Shown in pieces: positions 50,761 through 64,000 of a stretch of DNA of 64,000 bases. The position numbers were made by a program, and so were the translations under genes. This DNA comes from Leptospira kirschneri serovar Cynopteri str. 3522 CT. GTDB taxonomy: Bacteria > Spirochaetota > Leptospiria > Leptospirales > Leptospiraceae. Each line of letters begins with the position of its first letter. Position 1 is the first letter of the stretch. The DNA lies in contig NZ_AHMN02000002.1 of NCBI RefSeq assembly GCF_000243695.2, forward strand, positions 79,176 to 143,175, in the 5' to 3' direction. Under the pieces are notes generated by a model. It saw nothing but the letters and a program-made list of their open reading frames with translations. It was not told where the DNA came from and ran no database searches.

Positions 50761-51405
50761 TTACTCCGTTTTGTTTTTTAATTTTTCCGTAAGATGTTCA
50801 AAAATTTCAGATTCTAAAATGGACAAATCGATATTGTCCTGAAGCCCTAATGCCTTTCCGGAATAGATCGCCTTCCATACGACTTCTCCGCTATCCACTT
50901 CAATCGCTTTTACGGTGACTTCCAAAACCGAATTTCCGGATGCGGTTCCATAGTCCGTAATATCAGTAAAAACCGCCACATCACCATCGAGTTGTTTGGC
51001 GATCTGAATCCCTTTTTCTTCGTGAAACGAATTTCCGGATTCGACTTCGGAACGATATAATTTCTCCAACTTATATTTTTCTTGGATCTTACCGCCGTAT
51101 CCAAGAATGGTCAGTTCTAACTTTTCATAACTTCTAGATTCAAAAAATTTCTTTTGTTCTGCATTTTGACTTTTTAACAACCAAGCAGATCGGATTCGAA
51201 CCGGAAAAACTACATGACGAACTTTTTTCTCGGGAGTAAAACCTTTCCGAACAAATACATTTCCCAAAATAGAATATTGGGGAGAACATTGAACGAGTAT
51301 AAAAAAGAATATAGATAGAACGTAAAAAAGACTTTGGGACGTGAACCCGGAAAAGTAAAGTGGGATACGAGAGGAATACAATTCGTTTTCTCTTTTCAAA
51401 TTCAA
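50761..51405 (-). CDS. Hypothetical lipoprotein (about 214 residues)
   Basis: The hydrophobic N-terminal segment [16 protein letters not shown] gives a lipidation Cys at about residue 40 if the TTG at 51405 is used; a later start is likely but no ATG fits. The mature part has repeated strands and helices ([60 protein letters not shown]), a pattern seen in periplasmic proteins that resemble CsgG/DUF799-type secretion lipoproteins; this is a loose likeness. First gene of the MaoC-marR unit. Confidence 0.75.
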   Translation of the reverse strand: MNLKRENELYSSRIPLYFSGFTSQSLFYVLSIFFFILVQCSPQYSILGNVFVRKGFTPEKKVRHVVFPVRIRSAWLLKSQNAEQKKFFESRSYEKLELTILGYGGKIQEKYKLEKLYRSEVESGNSFHEEKGIQIAKQLDGDVAVFTDITDYGTASGNSVLEVTVKAIEVDSGEVVWKAIYSGKALGLQDNIDLSILESEIFEHLTEKLKNKTE

Positions 51406-51774
51406 TACTACCAGTTGTTAGATCAATCATTTGTCTATCCGTTTTTTATCAAACGAATTGATAGAGATTGGCGCTCCGACTCTAAATTCTAATTTAGGAT
51501 ATTTTAGTTTTAACTTGGTTTCATTTTTGCCGAGAAAGTTTTTAAAATCGTTTTGAAAAAAATTCTCTTCTTTATTTTTGAAATATTACGGGATAAAAAT
51601 CGATCCTTTTCAGTTGAGTTTGATTTTTTAAAAAATAGAACGATCCTAAAACCGAAATCAGTTCCCTTTGAATTTCAGGTTGACAGGCTATCTACAAACG
51701 AGAGTCTAATCGGTGCTATGAATCTGGTTCTAATAATAGCATGTGGTAAACAAAATGCCGGCCTATTCGATTCA

Positions 51775-52699
<925 letters not shown>

Positions 52700-52703
<4 letters not shown>

Positions 52704-53236
52704 AAGAAAAAGTAGAAAGTTTCCTCAAAGAAAAATTCCCTCATTTTTTAGATTCTCAGGAAGAAGTAGTATCCAACGTTCCCGTTTTTTTTCTCAAGGC
52801 GGAAGGGATTGTTCCGGTAATCTCAGCGCTCAAAAACGATCCAACACTTCATTATAATTTTCTAAATGATTTAACCGCGGTGGACTGGCTCGGTAAAAAA
52901 GAGCCTCGTTTCGAAGTCAATTATCTGCTTCGTTCCGCAAATCAATCCTCAAGTAAAATCCGGATTAAAGTTCGCTTGGAAGACGGAGAATCGATTCCGA
53001 GTATTACCTCCGTATTTAAAGGAGCAGACTGGCCGGAAAGAGAAGTATATGATCTTTTCGGAATCTCTTTTATCGGTCATCCCAATTTGGACAGAATTTT
53101 AATGCCCGATAATTTTCAAGGACATCCATTGCGGAAAGACTTTCCTTTGGAAGGTTTTGGTCAAGATTATCTGATCGAAGATCTTTTACATATTCACGTA
53201 AACGAAGACATCACAAAAGAAGGAGGGAAGAAATGA
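52700..53236 (+). CDS. nuoC: NADH-quinone oxidoreductase subunit C
   Basis: 178 residues, with the 30-kDa subunit signature [20 protein letters not shown] and [20 protein letters not shown]. Separate from nuoD, unlike the fused nuoCD of E. coli. It overlaps nuoB by 4 bases (ATGA). Confidence 0.95.
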
Positions 53237-53237
53237 T

Positions 53238-54454
<1,217 letters not shown>

Positions 54455-54455
<1 letters not shown>

Positions 54456-54934
54456 TGAGTTACAAGTTCAGCGAAACTTCCGAAAAAAGATTTCAAAAAA
54501 TGCTGGAAGCGTTTCCGGATAAACGTTCTCTTATACTACCTTGTCTCTACATTCTACAAAGAGAAAACGGATTTGTAGATCAAGAAGGAATGAACTACAT
54601 TGCAGAACGTTTAGGAGATCCGATTTCTCTGGCGCAAGTCTACGGAGTTGCCACGTTTTATACACTCTACAATAAAAAACCCGTCGGTAAATATCATATC
54701 CAAATTTGTGGAACTTCTAGTTGTTATCTGCGTGGAAGTGATGAGATCGAAGAACATATTTGTAAACGTCTCGGGATTCATACCGGACAAACCACGTCGG
54801 ATCAAAAATTCACCTTAGAAGAAGTAGAATGTTTAGGTGCTTGTGGATATGCTCCTATGGTGCAAATCAACGATGATTTTTACGAACATCTGACCCCCGA
54901 AAAAGTAGATCAGATTTTAGACGATCTGAACTGA
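54455..54934 (+). CDS. nuoE: NADH-quinone oxidoreductase subunit E (N1a cluster)
   Basis: 159 residues from ATG 54455. Thioredoxin-like 2Fe-2S protein with all four Cys: [15 protein letters not shown] and [35 protein letters not shown] and [20 protein letters not shown] are typical. It partners with NuoF in the NADH-input module. A longer frame from 54344 lies over the end of nuoD and is not used. Confidence 0.95.
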
Positions 54935-54949
54935 CAAAAGGAAATCCTT

Positions 54950-56274
<1,325 letters not shown>

Positions 56275-56278
<4 letters not shown>

Positions 56279-57315
56279 ATTGGAATGAAATTCTATTTTG
56301 GCTTTTAAAAAGTGTGCTTTTCTTTTTTATACTGATCACCGCCTGCGCGTATTACACTCTTGCAGAAAGAAAGGTGGCAGGTTTTATCCAGGATCGAAAA
56401 GGTCCAAACCGCGCCGGTTTTTGGGGATTGTTACAACCTCTTGCAGATGGAATTAAATTTTTGACTAAAGAGGAAGTTTTTCCCGTTCAAGTAAACAAGA
56501 TAATGTATCTGATCGCCCCTGCGATTTCTATGACCTGCGCGATCATGGCTTGGTCCGTGGTTCCTTTAGGAGGACAAATTCCACTTCCTCACTGGATCGA
56601 AAAACAAACAGGACTTACATTTTTAGATCTACAAATCGCGAATCCGGATACAGGAATTTTATTTTTATTTGCGATTTCCTCTTTAGCAGTTTATGGAATT
56701 ATCATAGCAGGTTGGGCGAGTAATAACAAATATTCGTTGTTAGGTGCAGTCCGTTCAACGGCACAGATGATCAGCTATGAACTTCCTCTCGGAATGAGCG
56801 TGGTTTCGATCGTAATTCTTACCGGTTCCTTAAAGTTAACGGACATCAGCGCGTCTCAAGTAGGACTCTGGAACATTTTCAAACTTCCGGGACTAATCGC
56901 ATTTTGTTTGTTCGTAGTTGCCATGTTTGCAGAAACCAACCGATTACCTTTCGATTTAGCCGAAGCGGAATCGGAACTTGTAGTCGGATTTCATACAGAA
57001 TACGGAGCCTTTAAGTTCGCGTTATTTTTTATCGCGGAATATATGAATATGATCACAATGAGCTGCGTGGTGACGCTTCTATTTTTCGGAGGGTATCAGG
57101 TTCCGTTCGGGATTTTAGAAGGGAACGTATTACAACCGTTATTCGGACTTGCCTTCTTTTTAAGTAAGGTTCTGTTTTTTACCTTCTTATTTTTATGGGT
57201 AAGGTGGACTCTCCCTCGTTTCCGTTACGATCAACTGATGTCCTTGGGATGGAAAAAGCTAATTCCTTGGGCAATTTTAAACATAATGATCGCGAGCATC
57301 TATATACAATTTTAA
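56275..57315 (+). CDS. nuoH: NADH-quinone oxidoreductase subunit H
   Basis: 346 residues, about eight membrane helices. [20 protein letters not shown] and [20 protein letters not shown] form the quinone-chamber loop; [30 protein letters not shown] is the central acidic signature. It joins the membrane arm to NuoB/NuoD. Overlaps nuoF by 4 bases; nuoI is not found between nuoH and nuoJ. Confidence 0.96.
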
Positions 57316-57328
57316 GAATATAATCAAT

Positions 57329-58018
57329 ATGCCATTTACAGACCAACCTCAACTGCTTTTGTTTTTTCTATTCGCCTCGGTGATGATACTCAGTTCGTTG
57401 GGAGTAATCTTTCATCCGAATCCAATTACTGCCGCGGTGCTTCTAGTGCTCAGTTTTTTTTCACTGGCAGCGATCTACGCGGTGATGAACGCGATCTTTA
57501 TAGCCACAATGCAGCTACTGGTTTACGCCGGAGCGATTATGGTATTAGTCGTGTTCGTATTGATGTTACTGTCGCTTCGGGACGATGCACCTCGGTTTTT
57601 TATTTTCGAAAAACCAATTAAAAAACTATTATATTTAGGATTAGTAATGTTTTTAGGCGTACTTTTGATCACTGCGGTTCAAGACGGAATTCCTTCCGAA
57701 ACCACGGTTCCGATCGGATACTCTCAAAATAAAGACGGAAAGTTTGTAGATTATTCGTTTCAGATTTCTAAAAACATAAAACAAACGAACTCAAAATCAA
57801 CTTTTGAAGCTCCGGAAACTACTTCCAAAAATCAGAACCATGTGCACGAGAAAGATACGGACCAAATCACTCTCACTTCCGGAAATACCGCAGTTGTTGG
57901 AAGCGCCATGTTTTTACGATACCTTCTTCCTTTTGAACTCATCTCTGTGCTGCTCCTTGCGGCAGTGCTCGGCGCGGTAGTACTCGGAAAAAAGAATTTA
58001 GGAAAAGAAACACCATGA
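57329..58018 (+). CDS. nuoJ: NADH-quinone oxidoreductase subunit J
   Basis: 229 residues, longer than the common 165-200. Helices 1-4 match the family ([45 protein letters not shown]). A polar insert of about 80 residues ([20 protein letters not shown] through [15 protein letters not shown]) precedes the last helix [20 protein letters not shown]. The insert looks like a loop outside the membrane; its role is unknown. Overlaps nuoK by 4 bases. Confidence 0.94.
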   Translation: MPFTDQPQLLLFFLFASVMILSSLGVIFHPNPITAAVLLVLSFFSLAAIYAVMNAIFIATMQLLVYAGAIMVLVVFVLMLLSLRDDAPRFFIFEKPIKKLLYLGLVMFLGVLLITAVQDGIPSETTVPIGYSQNKDGKFVDYSFQISKNIKQTNSKSTFEAPETTSKNQNHVHEKDTDQITLTSGNTAVVGSAMFLRYLLPFELISVLLLAAVLGAVVLGKKNLGKETP

Positions 58019-58335
58019 ACCTTTGGATTTCCGGCATACCAGTTCATTACTATCTCATACTAGCGATGATTTTATTTACGATCGGAGTTGCGGGAGTAAT
58101 GGTAAGAAGAAGTGCCGTTTTGATTTTTATGTCGGTAGAATTGATCTTAAATTCGGTGAATCTAGTATTCGTAACATTTTCAAAAGCGCTCCATCAAATC
58201 GACGGAGAAGTAGTCGTATTTTTCGTGATGGCGATTGCAGCGGCCGAAGCGGCGATTGGGTTGGCAATCGTAATCGCAATCCACAGGATAAAGAAGACTA
58301 GTTACGTAGACGAAATGAATCTGATGAAATGGTAG
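58015..58335 (+). CDS. nuoK: NADH-quinone oxidoreductase subunit K
   Basis: 106 residues, three membrane helices. [20 protein letters not shown], the Glu-bearing [20 protein letters not shown] and [20 protein letters not shown] carry the conserved proton-path acids. Confidence 0.95.
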   Translation: MNLWISGIPVHYYLILAMILFTIGVAGVMVRRSAVLIFMSVELILNSVNLVFVTFSKALHQIDGEVVVFFVMAIAAAEAAIGLAIVIAIHRIKKTSYVDEMNLMKW

Positions 58336-58339
58336 AAGA

Positions 58340-60289
<1,950 letters not shown>

Positions 60290-60290
60290 C

Positions 60291-61975
<1,685 letters not shown>

Positions 61976-61979
<4 letters not shown>

Positions 61980-63481
61980 ATCTTGCACAAGTCGCTAATG
62001 AAAGTATGATCCCGAATGTGCCAGACTTACTTTCCATTTTACCCGCACTCGTCTTGGCGGCGGGTGGAATATCTTTGATCTGTTTATCCGTATTGTTTAA
62101 AACGAAAGAATATATAATTGTAAGATACGTTTCGGGACTGATTTTATTTTTGGCGTTAGTGGCCGTATTTTATAGTTCGTTTCGATTTCCGGGAAACGGA
62201 TTTCACTTTGGCGGGCAGATTGAAAATTCAGTACTATCTTTTTGGTTGAATTTGATCTATATCTCTATGGCAATCGGAACCGCCGCGGTAGCTCCGAGAA
62301 TATTAAAAAATCATAAAATAGAATTCCCTGAATTTTATCCATTACTTCTATTTGCAGCTTGCGGAATGACTCTAATGACTACGGGACAAGATTTTATACT
62401 AGTATTCGTAGCTTTGGAACTAATGAGTATATGTTTATATATATTGATAGGAATGGCAAGAAGTGATCTGTTTTCTCTAGAAGCCACATTGAAATATTTT
62501 CTATTGGGGAGTTTCTCTTCTGGATTTATGTTGATGGGAATCGCTTTTTTATTTGGGGGAAGCGGCTCTACAAATATCACTGAAGCTTTGAAACCATTGA
62601 TCATAGCAGGTTATCAAGGAAACTTTACTAAGATAGGGTTAGTGTTGTTTATAACAGGAGTCGCGTTTAAGATAGCGCTATTCCCATATCACGCCTGGAC
62701 ACCAGACGCGTATGAAGGAGCTTTAACGCCTGTTACAGGTTATATGTCCACTGCAGCAAAAGCGGCATCGATCGGACTACTTTTAGTGTTATATACAAAA
62801 TTACCCCTTCCACTTGAAAATAGTACTTGGGCATGGTTACCTGGAATTCTTGCGTTATGTTCTATGATCTACGGAAATTTACTCGCACTAAAACAAGAAA
62901 ATTTAAAACGAATGCTCGCGTATTCTTCGATCGCACACGCTGGTTATGTAGTAGCCGGAATTTCAGCAGGGATCAAAGAAGAAGTAATATTCTATTTGAT
63001 CGTATATTCATTTATGAGCTTAGGAGCGTTTGCAATCCTCGCCTATTTGGAGGAAGGAACCAGACAAGTGACCTTCTTTTCCGTTCAATCCTTATCCGGA
63101 GTAAAACCTTTAACTGCAATAGCGATTAACATTTTCTTCATGTCTTTAGCGGGAGTTCCACCCTTTGGAGGATTTTGGGCAAAGTTATTCTTATTTCAAA
63201 AACTCGCAGAATCGGAAACACTCATGAATCGGATATTACTCATAGGTGGGGTAACCAATTCAGCATTAGCACTTTATTATTATCTAAGAATCGGGATCGC
63301 AACCTTTATGAGTAGTGACGAAGGGGAAATATCTCGAAATCACGCAGCTCCTTATAGCATAGGAGTAACTTCGGTCGTAGTCTTGTGCCTTTTAATGATT
63401 TCGGTAGGATGGTTTTTGCTAGTTCCAGGCAACTTACTAGTGTTAGGCGATTTTAAATTATCGAGTTCCGTTTTTCATTGA
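61976..63481 (+). CDS. nuoN: NADH-quinone oxidoreductase subunit N
   Basis: 501 residues, antiporter-like. [20 protein letters not shown] core ([20 protein letters not shown]), [34 protein letters not shown] and [20 protein letters not shown] hold the key Glu, Lys and His residues. It overlaps nuoM by 4 bases and ends the operon; no terminator hairpin is evident before the repeats begin. Confidence 0.95.
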
Positions 63482-63494
63482 ACTCAAAACAGAT

Positions 63495-63680
<186 letters not shown>

Positions 63681-63681
63681 C

Positions 63682-63872
63682 CATAACCAACCTCACAAGT
63701 ATTTGGATCTCAATAGAGTTGTTGAAAAATTCCATAGTGGCGATTAACAAAACTGCTTCAATTGCCGATTTGCATAAAATAGAAACAGATGGAGAATTAA
63801 TTTTTCAACAACTCTAATATAAATCTGTCGGAATTACAACAAATCCTCTGTAAAACTGAGTTCCCACCCCAC
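63682..63872. repeat. Interspersed element with terminal inverted repeats, truncated copy split by a MITE
   Basis: CATAACCAACCTCACAAGT opens the copy; after TTGGATCTCAATA a MITE is inserted, then the element resumes with AAATCTGTCGGAATTACAAC and stops after GAGTTCCCACCCC. The second end is missing. Confidence 0.65.
63714..63816. mobile_element. TA-flanked 99-bp MITE, copy 7 (nested)
   Basis: GAGTTGTTGAAAAATT from 63716 and AATTTTTCAACAACTC to 63814, TA on both sides, inside the inverted-repeat element at 63682. Hence the MITE moved later than that element arrived here. Confidence 0.85.
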
Positions 63873-63926
63873 AACGCGATCCATAGAGAGCGTTGTGTTG
63901 AGTTTCAAACGCGATCCATAGAGAGC

Positions 63927-64000
63927 CATAACCTTACCCACAAGTATTTAGATTTCAATATTAAATCTGTGGGAATTACGACAAATCCTCTGTAAAACTG
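63927..64000. repeat. Interspersed element with terminal inverted repeats, copy cut by window end
   Basis: CATAACCTTACCCACAAGT followed by TTAGATTTCAATATTAAATC and GGGAATTACGACAAATCC, the same left part as 30245 onward. TAGAGAGC stands directly before it. Confidence 0.65.

Overview
The window is about 35% G+C and reads as a chromosome segment of a pathogenic Leptospira, close to L. interrogans. The evidence is a ChpI/ChpK toxin-antitoxin pair of the kind described from that species, arrays of 23-residue leucine-rich-repeat proteins, a periplasmic-flagellum hook operon, many lipoproteins, and long gene-poor gaps packed with interspersed repeats. This is judged from sequence character alone; no database was consulted.

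Layout. 1-3139 (minus) is a compact operon dapA-dapB-cdaA-cdaR joining lysine/diaminopimelate synthesis to c-di-AMP synthesis. 3228-4283 is a WecA/MraY-type glycan-initiating transferase. 4284-6490 is a repeat field holding a decayed IS3 transposase that was split by a 98-bp TA-flanked miniature element (MITE). 6491-12212 is an accessory patch on the minus strand: two VOC proteins, a RibD/DHFR-like protein, an acetyltransferase remnant, chpIK between exact 95-bp direct repeats, and a broken PIN-toxin module. 12527-15119 holds an operon of XRE regulator, FeeM/LuxI-like acyltransferase and 7TM protein, facing a consensus promoter and two small ORFs. 15353-26401 is an AraC regulator plus a leucine-rich-repeat cluster built by duplication, with one frameshifted member, a truncated AraC copy and a beta-helix lipoprotein embedded in it. 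26402-30806 is repeat-rich and nearly gene-free apart from one XRE regulator. 30807-36801 (minus) holds a GAF/HD-GYP phosphodiesterase and the hook operon fliK-flgD-flgE. 38135-47173 has scattered single genes: alpha/beta hydrolase, TfoX-like protein with a histone-H1-like tail, nitrilase family, a globin-like protein, a lipoprotein and a solitary adenine methylase. 49798-51405 (minus) is a lipoprotein-MaoC-marR operon. 51775-63481 (plus) is the respiratory complex I operon nuoABCDEFHJKLMN, in which nuoG and nuoI are absent.

How the parts work together. The core operons make cell-wall precursors and a second messenger tied to wall homeostasis, the flagellar hook with its length control, and the proton-pumping NADH dehydrogenase. 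The accessory blocks show turnover by small mobile elements, toxin modules and tandem gene duplication. At least five interspersed repeat families fill the gaps, and their nesting gives a relative order of insertions.

Most notable: an in-frame reconstruction at 5830-5931 that demonstrates the TA target duplication of the MITE; hairpin repeats with compensatory base changes; complex I without NuoG/NuoI; the acyltransferase/7TM/XRE cassette; and a globin-like protein with Cys where the haem-binding His is expected.
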